Origin: Clostridiaceae bacterium
GTDB taxonomy: Bacteria > Bacillota > Clostridia > Oscillospirales > Acutalibacteraceae
Assembly: GCA_904501755.1 (NCBI GenBank)
Contig: CAJGBV010000007.1
Span: 15,010 to 79,009, forward strand
Direction of reading: 5' to 3'
DNA: 64,000 bases
How positions within the stretch are numbered: the first letter of the stretch is position 1; every line of letters begins with the position of its first letter. The position numbers and the translations under genes are program-made. Below, piece after piece: positions 18,184 through 27,067 of this stretch. The notes under the pieces were generated by a model. It saw nothing but the letters and a program-made list of their open reading frames with translations, was not told where the DNA came from and searched no databases.

Positions 18184-19024
18184 ATTCGGTCCTGCAGGAA
18201 ATTCTGAAAGCTTTGCCGCTATGGGCTATAGGCACAGTGAGCAGGTGCCTGAGTATCTTGTTAAAATGGGACTTGACCATTTTGAATATCAGTGTGGCAG
18301 AGGTGTTAATATATCTAATGAAAAGGCTGAGAAATTCGGAAAAATTGCCTCACAGCAGGGAATAAGCCTGTCCCTTCACGCTCCGTACTATATATCTATG
18401 TCCTCTGTGGAGGAGGAAAAACGCCTTAATTCCGTAAACTATATTTTACAGAGTGCAAGAGCAGTCAATGCTATGGGCGGCGACCGTATTATCGTTCATA
18501 CCGGCTCTTGCGGTAAAATAAGCAGGGAAGAGGCTCTTTCCCTTGCAAGTGATACGATGAAGCTTGCCCTTAAAGCTTTAAAGGAAGAAAATCTTTCACA
18601 TATTCATATTTGTCCTGAAACTATGGGAAAAATAAATCAGCTTGGAACCTTAGACGAGGTTATAGCTCTTTGTAAAATTGATGAAAGCATAATTCCCTGT
18701 ATTGATTTCGGCCACCTTAATGCAAGAACTCTTGGTGAGATTAAGGGAAAAGAGGATTTTGAAAAAATTCTCGATACTATAGAAAATGAGCTTGGAAGTG
18801 ATAGGCTTAAGGTTTTCCATTCCCATTTTTCAAAGATTGAGTATACATCGGGTGGAGAAAAACGGCATTTAACCTTTGAGGATACGGTTTACGGCCCCGA
18901 CTTTGAGCCACTGCTTGAGCTTGTTTATAAAAAGAATTTATCCCCGATTTTCGTTTGTGAATCGGCAGGTACACAGGCAGAGGATGCTCTTTCAATGAAA
19001 AAATATTATAATTCGTTAGGATAA
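18173..19024 (+). CDS. Endonuclease IV-like TIM-barrel protein
   Basis: 283 residues of the AP endonuclease 2 (xylose isomerase-like TIM barrel) superfamily. The metal-ligand regions of endonuclease IV can be followed: LHAPYYIS, IIVHTGSCGK, ICPETMGK, CIDFGHLNART, FHSHFSKIEY and RHLTFEDT. They are more divergent than in classical Nfo: TGSC replaces PGS, and GKINQLGT follows the Glu. DNA repair at abasic sites is the likely role, but a sugar isomerase-like activity cannot be ruled out. It overlaps yqeG and is followed five bases later by the peptidase gene. Confidence 0.72.
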   Translation: MAAKFGPAGNSESFAAMGYRHSEQVPEYLVKMGLDHFEYQCGRGVNISNEKAEKFGKIASQQGISLSLHAPYYISMSSVEEEKRLNSVNYILQSARAVNAMGGDRIIVHTGSCGKISREEALSLASDTMKLALKALKEENLSHIHICPETMGKINQLGTLDEVIALCKIDESIIPCIDFGHLNARTLGEIKGKEDFEKILDTIENELGSDRLKVFHSHFSKIEYTSGGEKRHLTFEDTVYGPDFEPLLELVYKKNLSPIFVCESAGTQAEDALSMKKYYNSLG

Positions 19025-19029
19025 AAACA

Positions 19030-20082
19030 ATGCTTAATCTTGATAAATTTATATCTTCAAACAGTGCAGTGCTAATTTGTACAGAAACAAACAGACGGTA
19101 TTTAAGCGGTTTTAAATCCTCTCTGGGTTATCTGCTTATCTGCTCACTGGGTAATTTTCTTTTTGTGGACGGCAGATATTTTGAGGCGGCAAAGCAAACC
19201 GCCTGTAGCGATATAAAGGTTGTTCTTCTTGAGCGTCTTTCCAAACAGCTTGGAGATTTGCTTAAACGCTTTAAAATAGACACCCTTTATACCGAAACAG
19301 AGATAACTGTCGGCTTTCTCGGTAGTTTGAAAAATGTACTTCACTGTAACATTCTGCCAAGTGAAGAGCTTAGTACTTATCTTTTAAAAAGCAGAAGTGT
19401 TAAGGAAAGATTTGAAATAGAGAATATTATCTCGGCTCAGCGTATTGCAGAAAGGGCATATTTTAATGTTCTTGATATTATAAAAGAGGGGATAAGCGAA
19501 AGGGAGATTGCTCTGGAGCTTGACTATCAGATGCAGAAAATGGGAAGTGAGGGCGTTTCCTTTGAAACCATTGCTGTATCGGGAGAAAACTCGGCTCTGC
19601 CTCATGGTGTGCCTACCGAAAGACTTCTTAAAAAGGGTGACTTTTTAACCCTTGATTTCGGTGCTGTTGTAAACGGCTACCACAGTGATATGACAAGAAC
19701 GGTGGCTGTGGGCTATGCCAGTGATGAAATGCAGGAAATATACAACCTTGTTCTTAAAGCTCAGAATGCGGCAATTAAAAAAATCGGTGTTGGTGTGGAC
19801 TGTAAAAGCGTAGATGCACAGGCAAGGGATATAATAACTCATAAAGGCTTTGCAGGAAACTTTAATCACAGTACAGGTCACGGTGTGGGACTTGACATTC
19901 ACGAATACCCCACCTTAAGCCAGAGAAACAACGAGGCTCTTCTTGAAAATCAGGTTGTAACCGTTGAACCGGGGGTATATTTGCCCTCAAAATTCGGTGT
20001 AAGAATAGAAGATATGATTGTTGTGGGAAGAAATGTTAACGAAAACTTGACAAAATGCGAAAAAAAGCTTATAATTCTTTAG
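19030..20082 (+). CDS. Xaa-Pro aminopeptidase (M24 family)
   Basis: 350 residues: an N-terminal creatinase-like domain, then the pita-bread peptidase domain. Metal ligands are seen in LDFGAVVNGYHSDMTRT (two Asp), STGHGVGLDIHE (His), TVEPGVY (Glu) and GVRIEDM (Glu). The family removes N-terminal residues ahead of proline; the cytoplasmic enzyme is often encoded just upstream of efp, as it is here (35 bases). No signal peptide is seen. Confidence 0.92.
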   Translation: MLNLDKFISSNSAVLICTETNRRYLSGFKSSLGYLLICSLGNFLFVDGRYFEAAKQTACSDIKVVLLERLSKQLGDLLKRFKIDTLYTETEITVGFLGSLKNVLHCNILPSEELSTYLLKSRSVKERFEIENIISAQRIAERAYFNVLDIIKEGISEREIALELDYQMQKMGSEGVSFETIAVSGENSALPHGVPTERLLKKGDFLTLDFGAVVNGYHSDMTRTVAVGYASDEMQEIYNLVLKAQNAAIKKIGVGVDCKSVDAQARDIITHKGFAGNFNHSTGHGVGLDIHEYPTLSQRNNEALLENQVVTVEPGVYLPSKFGVRIEDMIVVGRNVNENLTKCEKKLIIL

Positions 20083-20117
20083 AAGATTAATTATGATATA
20101 TCTGGAGGAAATTTATT

Positions 20118-20675
20118 ATGGTAACAGCAGGCGATTTCAGAAACGGCGTAACTTTTGAAGAAGACGGTAACGTGCTTCAGGTTGTTGAATTCCAGCATGT
20201 AAAACCCGGTAAGGGCGCTGCTTTCGTTAGAACCAAAACAAGAAATGTAATTACAGGAGCTATCATTGAAAAGAGCTATAACCCCAGTGCTAAGTTCCCC
20301 ACCGCTTTTGTTGAGCGTAAGGATATGGAGTATTCCTATAATGATGGCGGTCTTTACTACTTTATGGATCCTGAGTCCTATGAGCTTGTTCCTATTAATG
20401 AGTCTGAACTTGGTGACGGCTTTAAGTTCGTTAAGGAAAGTATGGTATGCAAAATCCTTTCTTATAAGGGAAAGGTATTCGGTATGGAGCCTCCTACCTT
20501 TGTTGAGCTTCAGGTAACCGAAACAGAGCCCGGATTTAAGGGTGATACCGCTACCAATGCTACAAAGCCCGCTACTCTGGAAACAGGTGCTGAAATTCGT
20601 GTACCTCTCTTTATTAATGAGGGAGATATGATTCGTATTGACACCCGTACCGGTGAATATATGGAAAGAGCATAA
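20118..20675 (+). CDS. efp: Elongation factor P
   Basis: 185 residues, the normal EF-P length, with a KOW-like first domain and two OB domains. The tip lysine of domain I lies in [17 protein letters not shown] (about residue 32). EF-P relieves ribosome stalling at polyproline. The C-terminal signature is [25 protein letters not shown] ribosome site lies before ATG 20118. No EpmA or YmfI-type modification gene is visible in the window. Confidence 0.97.
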   Translation: MVTAGDFRNGVTFEEDGNVLQVVEFQHVKPGKGAAFVRTKTRNVITGAIIEKSYNPSAKFPTAFVERKDMEYSYNDGGLYYFMDPESYELVPINESELGDGFKFVKESMVCKILSYKGKVFGMEPPTFVELQVTETEPGFKGDTATNATKPATLETGAEIRVPLFINEGDMIRIDTRTGEYMERA

Positions 20676-20687
20676 GAGGTATTAAAT

Positions 20688-21113
20688 ATGATGACTATTG
20701 CTGAAAAAGCTGCATACATTAAAGGTCTTGCAGAGGGCCTTAGCATTGATGACTCTACCAAAGAAGGTAAGGTTCTTGCTGCTATCGTTGACCTTTTAAG
20801 TGATATTGCTGTTGATATTGAGGATACACAGGATGCCTGTGCCGAACTTGCTGAGCAGATTAATGCTGTTGACGAGGATTTGGCTGAGCTTGAAGACTTT
20901 GTCTATGAAGAGTATGAGGACGAAGAGGACGAGTGTGAGTGTTGCTGTGGTTGTGATGATGAGGATGACGACGAGCTTTATGAGGTTGAGTGTCCTAACT
21001 GTCACGATGTGATTTATATTGACGACAAAATGCTTGAGGACGAGGGTATGACCTGTCCGAATTGCGGTACTAATCTTGAGTTCGATTTAGAAGAGGACTC
21101 TGAAGAAGAATAA
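20688..21113 (+). CDS. Acidic zinc-ribbon protein (CD1247 N-terminal-domain type)
   Basis: 141 residues. The first ~75 form a helical domain (IAEKAAYIKGLAEGLSID and onward) of the kind annotated as the CD1247 N-terminal domain in Clostridia. A very acidic linker with the cluster CECCCGC follows, and a C-terminal zinc ribbon with CPNCHDVIY and CPNCGTNLEF. The role is unknown; such proteins regularly follow efp in this group. Two adjacent ATG codons (20688 and 20691) are possible starts. A perfect-palindrome terminator ends the unit. Confidence 0.75.
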   Translation: MMTIAEKAAYIKGLAEGLSIDDSTKEGKVLAAIVDLLSDIAVDIEDTQDACAELAEQINAVDEDLAELEDFVYEEYEDEEDECECCCGCDDEDDDELYEVECPNCHDVIYIDDKMLEDEGMTCPNCGTNLEFDLEEDSEEE

Positions 21114-21120
21114 AAACTAA

Positions 21121-21146
21121 AAAGCACCTGATCAGGTGCTTTTTGT
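21121..21146 (+). terminator. Intrinsic terminator after the zinc-ribbon gene
   Basis: Perfect palindrome AAAGCACCTGA / TCAGGTGCTTT with T residues after it, seven bases past the stop codon. Its T run touches the left end of the MITE-like element. Confidence 0.9.
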
Positions 21147-21147
21147 A

Positions 21148-21424
21148 TAGCCAAAGCATTTAAACTTGAACCAGCCTTAAAGGGCGGTTTTTAGGTGTCT
21201 TTCGGCTCATTGTCGCACATAGGCGTAAGCCTTATTTGCTTCGCTTCACCAAAATCCACTCAAAAAACCGTTCCTTTAAGGTCGGAGAATTTTGTGAATA
21301 AAGGATTTTTTGATTGGCGAGGCACAAAACGCAGTAAATCCTGACGGATTTACGAGTATTTTAACAAAGCCACAGCTAAAAATACTTGTTTCAAAATCTG
21401 ATTCAAGTTTGAATGCTTTGGCTA
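21148..21424. repeat. MITE-like element with 23-bp terminal inverted repeats
   Basis: The left end TAGCCAAAGCATTTAAACTT (21148-, plus GAA) is the reverse complement of the right end (21402-21424) at 22 of 23 positions. If the repeats are taken to begin at GCCAAAG, both sides are flanked by TA, the target duplication of IS630/mariner-type elements. Inner inverted repeats also occur: CCTTAAAGG...CGGTTTTT at 21175 against AAAAACCG...CCTTTAAGG near 21262-21281, and GTAAATCC/GGATTTAC. There is no transposase. It ends 10 bases before the ispD start codon, between it and any older promoter. Confidence 0.75.
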
Positions 21425-21434
21425 GAGGTGTATT

Positions 21435-22166
21435 ATGCCTGAAACGAAATTTGCTATTGAGTATAGCATTGATAACACTGAAAACAGGGGAGTCCCCGTT
21501 ATAATTGTTGCTGCGGGTTCTTCTTCCCGTATGGGCGGAATAAATAAGATGTTTTCTCTGCTTTGCGGTATTCCTGTTGTTGCAAGAACTATGCTTGCCT
21601 TTGAAAGAAGCTCCTTTATAAGTGAAATTATCGTAGTAACAAAGGAAGAAAACATTGCCGATATACAGCATATAAAAAATAATTATATGATAAGCAAAAT
21701 GTCAAATGTTGTAAAGGGCGGCAGTGACCGTCTTTCCTCTGTGCTTTGTGGACTTGACTGTATAAAAGAGGCGAAGGGTGTGCTTGTTCACGACGGTGCA
21801 AGACCATTTGTTAGTGATGTTCTTATTGAAAAAATGGCAAAGGCGGCACTTACTGAGGATTGCGCTGTTTGCGGAATAAGAGTTAAGGATACTGTGAAAA
21901 TTGAGGATGATGGAACAGTAACCACCGCTGACAGAAGTAAGCTTATTGCTGTGCAAACTCCACAGGCACTTAACTTCGGTATCTATAAAAAACTGCTGAC
22001 AGAATGTGAGGATAAATCGGTTTTTACTGATGATGCCTCTGTTATGGAAGCGGCAGGTTATAATACGGTTATTATTGAGGGAGAGGAGAGTAATTTTAAA
22101 ATCACTACTCCTTATGATCTTAAACTTGCCCATTTTATTTTAACGGAGGGAGAAAAATGCGAATAG
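21435..22166 (+). CDS. ispD: 2-C-methyl-D-erythritol 4-phosphate cytidylyltransferase
   Basis: Third step of the MEP isoprenoid pathway, making CDP-ME from MEP and CTP. The 243-residue product has the nucleotide-binding [19 protein letters not shown], slightly longer at the front than usual (about 15 extra residues), then [19 protein letters not shown] and the QTPQAL motif. The start ATG 21435 lies just after the right end of the MITE-like element, with AGAGGTG as ribosome site, so the insertion may have given the gene its present leader. It overlaps ispF by 10 bases. Confidence 0.93.
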   Translation: MPETKFAIEYSIDNTENRGVPVIIVAAGSSSRMGGINKMFSLLCGIPVVARTMLAFERSSFISEIIVVTKEENIADIQHIKNNYMISKMSNVVKGGSDRLSSVLCGLDCIKEAKGVLVHDGARPFVSDVLIEKMAKAALTEDCAVCGIRVKDTVKIEDDGTVTTADRSKLIAVQTPQALNFGIYKKLLTECEDKSVFTDDASVMEAAGYNTVIIEGEESNFKITTPYDLKLAHFILTEGEKCE

Positions 22167-22624
22167 GTCACGGATATGATGTTCATCGCTTTACCCCTGA
22201 TAGACCCTTGTTTTTAGGAGGAATTAATATCCCTTATGAAAAAGGACTATTGGGTCATTCCGATGCTGATGTTCTGCTTCACGCTATTTGTGATGCACTG
22301 CTTGGCGCTGCAGCTCTTGGTGACATAGGACATCTTTTCCCCGATAATGATGATAAATATAAGGGGATTGACAGTAAAATTTTACTTAAAGAGGTTGGCT
22401 CTGTCCTTTATGAAAAGGGTTATAAAATTATTAATATTGATGCAACGGTTATAGCTCAGAAGCCAAAGCTTGCTCCTTATATTGCTGATATGAGAAAAAC
22501 CGTCGCCTGTCTTCTTCTTATTGATGAAGAACAGGTAAGCATTAAAGCCACTACCGAAGAGGGACTTGGCTTTACCGGTGAACTGCTGGGTATTTCTGCC
22601 CATAGCGTTTGTATTATTGATTGA
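22157..22624 (+). CDS. ispF: 2-C-methyl-D-erythritol 2,4-cyclodiphosphate synthase
   Basis: Fifth step of the MEP pathway. The 155-residue product has the metal-binding GHGYDVHRF at the start, [18 protein letters not shown] and [10 protein letters not shown] in the middle, and the C-terminal [11 protein letters not shown]. Length is that of the family. The overlap with ispD gives coupled expression of two pathway neighbours. IspE, which acts between them, is not in the window. Confidence 0.96.
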   Translation: MRIGHGYDVHRFTPDRPLFLGGINIPYEKGLLGHSDADVLLHAICDALLGAAALGDIGHLFPDNDDKYKGIDSKILLKEVGSVLYEKGYKIINIDATVIAQKPKLAPYIADMRKTVACLLLIDEEQVSIKATTEEGLGFTGELLGISAHSVCIID

Positions 22625-22670
22625 TTAATATTTTATTCTTTCGCTTCATAAAATAATTATGGGTGAAACA

Positions 22671-23090
22671 ATGAAGATTTATTTTTCGATTACAAAAAGC
22701 TATGCTTTGATGCTGTGTGTGACTATGCTTGTATGCTTTGCTATGTTTTCCTGTGTGTCGGTACAGCAGTCAAATATACATCTGAGCAGTGAGTCGGCAA
22801 GAATTTCATATCTTTCTTCTATGGGCTTTAATTCTCCTGACCTGCAGGAAAGTAAAAGCGTTATATTACCTCTCGGATTTTCAGAAAGCTTTGAGCAGTA
22901 TACTGACATAATGGAAAAGGGCGGATATGGTATATCTGAATATAAGGGTGAAGAGGTAATGCTCTATACATATTTTTTCAGTTATGACATAGTGCATTTA
23001 ATAGAATTTGAGGACAGACTTATTTGTGCGGATTGCTTTAATATGAAAGATAATAAAATTTATCCTTTGAAAGTGAGAAAAAATGGGTAA
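22671..23090 (+). CDS. Small membrane-anchored or lipoprotein of unknown function
   Basis: 139 residues that I do not recognise. The N-terminus is a signal or anchor (YALMLCVTMLVCFAMFSC). The cysteine that ends it could be a lipid site, though the residues before it (AMFSC) are only a weak lipobox. The rest is soluble, with no known motif. The start may be ATG 22671 or the in-frame ATG 22659; neither has a strong ribosome site. It overlaps rsuA by eight bases, so it is probably a real gene of that operon. Confidence 0.55.
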   Translation: MKIYFSITKSYALMLCVTMLVCFAMFSCVSVQQSNIHLSSESARISYLSSMGFNSPDLQESKSVILPLGFSESFEQYTDIMEKGGYGISEYKGEEVMLYTYFFSYDIVHLIEFEDRLICADCFNMKDNKIYPLKVRKNG

Positions 23091-23781
23091 AATAAGACTT
23101 GATAAATATATTTCCAATGAGACGCTTTATAGCAGAAGTGAAATCAGAAAAATGATATTTAAGGGACAGTGCAGTGTAAACGGCATTACGGTTTGTCAGC
23201 CTGATTTTAAGGTGGAGGAAAACGACAGTATATGCCTTGACGGACAGGCAGTTCACTTTCAGAAATATGTTTATATTGCTATGAATAAGCCAAAGGGTGT
23301 GCTTTCTGCCAGTGAGGATAAAAGCTGTAAAACCGTAGTTGACCTTCTTCCTGAAAAATATTCTAAAAGAAATATATTCCCTGCAGGCAGACTTGATAAG
23401 GATTCTACGGGACTTGTGCTTCTCACCGATGACGGAGAATTTGCCCACAGAATTACAAGCCCTAAACACCATATAGAAAAATCTTATATAGTAACACTGG
23501 ATGCTGATGTTACCGAAGAAGTTATAGATGGCTTTAAAAAGGGTGTTACTCTTTATGACGGCAGTGAATGTAAACCTGCTGTTTGCCAAAAACTTGATGA
23601 TAATAAGGCAAGGGTTATTCTCACCCAGGGGAAGTATCATCAGATTAAAAGAATGTTCGGTGTCTATAATATAGGTGTGAACGATTTGCACAGAGAAAGA
23701 ATGGGAAATTACACACTTCCTGACAGCCTTTCGGAAGGGGACTTTGTTGAAATAACCCCCGAAAATCTTATTGATAGTTAA
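23083..23781 (+). CDS. rsuA: 16S rRNA pseudouridine synthase, RsuA/RluB/E/F family
   Basis: 232 residues: an N-terminal S4 RNA-binding domain (IRLDKYISNETLYSRSEI) followed by the pseudouridine synthase fold with the catalytic aspartate in PAGRLDKDSTGLVLLTDDG. The family members differ in target; the short length and lack of a long C-terminal tail favour the RsuA type (16S position 516 in E. coli), but RluB or RluE types cannot be excluded. It overlaps the small upstream gene. Confidence 0.88.
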   Translation: MGKIRLDKYISNETLYSRSEIRKMIFKGQCSVNGITVCQPDFKVEENDSICLDGQAVHFQKYVYIAMNKPKGVLSASEDKSCKTVVDLLPEKYSKRNIFPAGRLDKDSTGLVLLTDDGEFAHRITSPKHHIEKSYIVTLDADVTEEVIDGFKKGVTLYDGSECKPAVCQKLDDNKARVILTQGKYHQIKRMFGVYNIGVNDLHRERMGNYTLPDSLSEGDFVEITPENLIDS

Positions 23782-23865
23782 CAAATTCTTAATTTCTTAT
23801 GCAATATAGCCAAAATACCTTTGTTAAGATTTTCTATTTTAACTATAGTAATTTTAAAAAGCATT

Positions 23866-23874
23866 TGGTATAAT
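23866..23874 (+). promoter_or_regulatory. Extended -10 promoter of the ABC ATPase gene
   Basis: TTGGTATAAT contains a TGn extension and a perfect TATAAT (23869-23874), 43 bases before the gene. No good -35 box is seen, as is common for extended -10 promoters. Confidence 0.55.
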
Positions 23875-23917
23875 AACTTAGTAATAAAATGTTTACATTT
23901 TTAGGAGGTCACAAATA

Positions 23918-25060
23918 ATGGCAAGCTTATCACTTCGCAACGTTTACAAAAAATACCCAGGTGGTGTAGTAGCTGTTTCTGACTTCAACCTTGAAATTAA
24001 GGACAAGGAGTTTATCATTCTCGTTGGTCCTTCAGGTTGTGGTAAGTCTACTACTCTTCGAATGGTTGCTGGTCTTGAAGAAATTTCCGATGGTGAAGTA
24101 TACATCGGCGACCGTTTGGTAAATGACGTTGCTCCTAAAGATCGTGATATTGCGATGGTTTTCCAGAACTACGCTCTTTATCCTCATATGTCTGTTTTTG
24201 ATAATATGGCATTCGGTCTTAAACTTCGTAAAACATCCAAGGACGAGATTCGTCGTCGTGTTGAAGAGGCTGCTCGTATCCTTGATATTGAACATCTTCT
24301 TGAGAGAAAGCCAAAGGCTCTCTCCGGTGGTCAGCGTCAGCGTGTTGCTTTAGGTCGTGCAATCGTTCGTGAGCCTAAGGTATTCCTTCTTGACGAACCT
24401 CTTTCCAACCTTGATGCTAAGCTTCGTGCACAGATGCGTACCGAAATTTCCAAGCTTCATCAGAGATTGGGTACAACCTTTATCTACGTTACCCATGACC
24501 AGACCGAAGCTATGACAATGGGTACCAGAATAGTTGTTATGAAGAGTGGTCTTGTTCAGCAGGTTGATACCCCCCAGAACCTTTATCTCTATCCTTGCAA
24601 TCTTTTCGTTGCAGGCTTTATCGGTTCTCCTCAGATGAACTTTATCGATTCTAAGCTTCTTAAAGAAGGCGACAAATACTTTGTTGAGTTCGGAAGTGAA
24701 GATACCAAGACTCGCGCAGGTGTTAAATTCAAGATTCCGCTACCTGAGAGCAAGAACAAGGATAACTGCCTTGAAGCTTATGTTGGCAAGGAAGTTATTA
24801 TGGGTATCCGTCCTGAAAATGTTCATAACGAAGAAGACCTTCTTGTAACCTATTCTGACGGTGTTGTAGAGGCTAAGGTTGAAGTAACCGAGCTTATGGG
24901 TGCAGAAACCTATCTTTATATGGATTGTGAAACCCATGCAATCAACGCTCGTGTTGCTCCTACCAATACCGCTCGTCCAGGTGATATTATAAAAATTGCT
25001 ATTGAACCTGAAAAGATTCATCTCTTTGATAAGGATACAGAAAAGACTATTACCAACTAA
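23918..25060 (+). CDS. Sugar ABC transporter ATPase, UgpC/MsmK type
   Basis: 380 residues: the ABC domain has Walker [10 protein letters not shown] at about residue 37, the [15 protein letters not shown] signature, Walker [12 protein letters not shown] and the switch His in [12 protein letters not shown]-terminal TOBE/OB regulatory region ([11 protein letters not shown]) follows. This is the shared ATPase of carbohydrate CUT1 importers. No permease or binding protein lies nearby, so it probably serves several transporters encoded elsewhere, as MsmK does in streptococci. It has its own promoter and a strong terminator. Confidence 0.92.
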   Translation: MASLSLRNVYKKYPGGVVAVSDFNLEIKDKEFIILVGPSGCGKSTTLRMVAGLEEISDGEVYIGDRLVNDVAPKDRDIAMVFQNYALYPHMSVFDNMAFGLKLRKTSKDEIRRRVEEAARILDIEHLLERKPKALSGGQRQRVALGRAIVREPKVFLLDEPLSNLDAKLRAQMRTEISKLHQRLGTTFIYVTHDQTEAMTMGTRIVVMKSGLVQQVDTPQNLYLYPCNLFVAGFIGSPQMNFIDSKLLKEGDKYFVEFGSEDTKTRAGVKFKIPLPESKNKDNCLEAYVGKEVIMGIRPENVHNEEDLLVTYSDGVVEAKVEVTELMGAETYLYMDCETHAINARVAPTNTARPGDIIKIAIEPEKIHLFDKDTEKTITN

Positions 25061-25071
25061 TATTTATACAG

Positions 25072-25100
25072 AAAAAGAGCCTTTTGGCTCTTTTTTCTTT
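25072..25100 (+). terminator. Intrinsic terminator after the ABC ATPase gene
   Basis: Stem AAAAAGAGCC / GGCTCTTTTT with a TTTT loop and a continuing T run. Confidence 0.9.
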
Positions 25101-25170
25101 TTATTTGTATTTAAGCTTTGATGCTTTTTGCGATTTTGTAATAATTTTGTAACTTTTTTGAAATTACCTC

Positions 25171-25199
25171 TTGAATTATTGCTCGTTTTTGTGTAGAAT
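25171..25199 (+). promoter_or_regulatory. Candidate sigma-A promoter of the PucR-type regulator gene
   Basis: TTGAAT at 25171-25176 and TAGAAT at 25194-25199 with 17-base spacing, about 40 bases before the start codon. Confidence 0.55.
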
Positions 25200-25240
25200 G
25201 GTAGTGTGAATAATTATTTTTTCAGAAGGGGATGTTTAAT

Positions 25241-26323
25241 ATGTCAAATCGCTTATTTCAGGGAGTAATCCATCAGATGAAGGATTCTATAGATAAGCCT
25301 TTTGGAGTGCTTGACGAAAACAATATTATTATCGCTTGCAGTGAGCTTGGTAAAATCGGTGAAGCCTTGAACCTATCCACAGAAATTCCTGTTGGAAACG
25401 ATGTTGTAAAAGCTCAGGGCTATACCTTTAAGTCAGTTAACCCCAATCAAAATAATGACTATATTGTATTTGTTGAAGGCGACGATTTACTTGCAGAAAA
25501 ATACTGCTCCGTTATTGCTGTTGCTTTTATGAACATTAAGTTTTATTATGATGAAAAATATGATAGAGGAAACTTTATTAAGAACATAATTCTTGATAAC
25601 ATTTTGCCAGGGGATATTTATTTAAAGGCGAGAGAACTTTACTTTAATTCCGATGTTATGCGTACAGTTATTCTGATTCGCGTAAATGACCCCGGGGACG
25701 TTTCTGTTTATGATGTTATTCAGAACCTTTTCCCCGATAAAGCAAAGGACTTTGTTGTTAATATCAATGAAACCGATATCGCTCTTGTTAAGGAAACCAA
25801 GCCCGGTATTGAGTCAAGAGATATTGAAAAACTTGCTACTACTATTGCCGATACCCTTACAGGTGAATTCTATGCTCATGCGAATATTGGTGTGGGCACT
25901 ACCGTTGATAACCTTAAAGACCTTGCCCGTTCCTTTAAGGAAGCTCAGGCAGCTCTTGAGGTAGGAAAGGTATTTGATACAGATAAGACTATTGTTTGTT
26001 ATAACAGTTTGGGTATTGCACGTCTTATTTATCAGCTTCCTACAACCCTTTGCGAATCATTTTTAAGGGAAGTATTCAAACGCGGTTCAATTGAGAGTCT
26101 TGACCAGGAAACCCTCTTTACTATTCAGAAATTCTTTGAGAATAACCTGAATGTTTCCGAGACCTCCCGCAAGCTCTTTGTTCACCGTAATACACTGGTT
26201 TATCGTCTTGAGAAAATCAAGAAGATTACAGGTCTTGATCTTAGAGAATTCGACCATGCTATTGTTTTCAAGATTGCTCTTATGGTAAACAAGTATCTTA
26301 AATCTAACCCTATAAAGTATTAA
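25241..26323 (+). CDS. PucR/CdaR-type transcriptional regulator
   Basis: 360 residues. The last ~60 form the PucR C-terminal helix-turn-helix: NLNVSETSRKLFVHRNTLVY followed by RLEKIKKITGLDLREF. The middle is a GGDEF-like fold degenerate for catalysis, as in CdaR-type regulators; the N-terminal part (residues 1-130) may be a ligand-binding domain. An in-frame ATG at 25232 is too close to the AAGGGG ribosome site, so ATG 25241 is preferred. The effector and targets are unknown. It lies next to the orphan sugar ATPase, which may hint at a carbon-source signal, and 21 bases before ftsE. Confidence 0.8.
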   Translation: MSNRLFQGVIHQMKDSIDKPFGVLDENNIIIACSELGKIGEALNLSTEIPVGNDVVKAQGYTFKSVNPNQNNDYIVFVEGDDLLAEKYCSVIAVAFMNIKFYYDEKYDRGNFIKNIILDNILPGDIYLKARELYFNSDVMRTVILIRVNDPGDVSVYDVIQNLFPDKAKDFVVNINETDIALVKETKPGIESRDIEKLATTIADTLTGEFYAHANIGVGTTVDNLKDLARSFKEAQAALEVGKVFDTDKTIVCYNSLGIARLIYQLPTTLCESFLREVFKRGSIESLDQETLFTIQKFFENNLNVSETSRKLFVHRNTLVYRLEKIKKITGLDLREFDHAIVFKIALMVNKYLKSNPIKY

Positions 26324-26344
26324 TATCAGAAAGTTGGTAAATTT

Positions 26345-27067
26345 ATGTCAGAGATTCAGTCGGGTTTTAGTGTGACTAAACCTGCTATTGAATTTAAGGG
26401 TGTTTCAAAAATCTATCAGACAGGTACTCATGCGCTTAGTGATGTTAACATAACCATAAACAGCGGCGAATTTGTGTTTGTGGTTGGTTCTTCGGGTGCA
26501 GGTAAAAGTACCTTTATGAAGCTTATAATGCGTGAGGAGAAATCAAACACAGGTATTATCAATGTAAACGGCTTCAACCTTAATAAAATCCGTCATAATC
26601 AGGTTCCCTTACTCAGAAGAACAATGGGTATTGTGTTTCAGGATTTCAGACTTATCCCAAATATGACGGTGTTTGAAAATGTTGCTTTTGCAATGCATGT
26701 TACAGGTGCTCAAAGCAGAGATATAAGAATTCAGGTTTCAAAAGCTCTTTCTCTTGTGGGACTTGGTGATAAGGCACGTTCTATGCCTAATCAGCTCTCA
26801 GGCGGTGAGCAACAGCGTGTAGGTCTTGCCAGAGCTCTTGTTAATAATCCCGAAATTATTATTGCGGACGAGCCTACAGGTAACGTTGACCCCAATATGT
26901 CTTATGAAATAGTTACTCTCCTTACAGAGATTAATAAAAGAGGTACAACTATTATAATGGTTACCCATGACCATAATCTTGTGCGTGATTTCGGTCACAG
27001 AGTTATAATGCTTGACCAGGGTAAAATAGTTGCCAATAATACAGGAGGTAAGATAAATGAAGCTTAG
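26345..27067 (+). CDS. ftsE: Cell division ATP-binding protein FtsE
   Basis: 240 residues: an ABC ATPase with Walker A VGSSGAGKSTF, signature LSGGEQQRVGLARALVNNP and Walker B IIADEPTGNVD. With FtsX it forms a type VII ABC complex that controls peptidoglycan hydrolases rather than transport. There is an extra ~18-residue N-terminal segment before the core (IEFKGVSKIYQTG). It overlaps ftsX by 11 bases, and the target hydrolase is encoded directly after ftsX. Confidence 0.95.
   Translation: MSEIQSGFSVTKPAIEFKGVSKIYQTGTHALSDVNITINSGEFVFVVGSSGAGKSTFMKLIMREEKSNTGIINVNGFNLNKIRHNQVPLLRRTMGIVFQDFRLIPNMTVFENVAFAMHVTGAQSRDIRIQVSKALSLVGLGDKARSMPNQLSGGEQQRVGLARALVNNPEIIIADEPTGNVDPNMSYEIVTLLTEINKRGTTIIMVTHDHNLVRDFGHRVIMLDQGKIVANNTGGKINEA

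Noticed and set aside
20796..21005. Minus-strand frame opposite the zinc-ribbon gene
   Set aside because: Reflects the acidic GAN codons of the plus-strand gene; no support as a gene.
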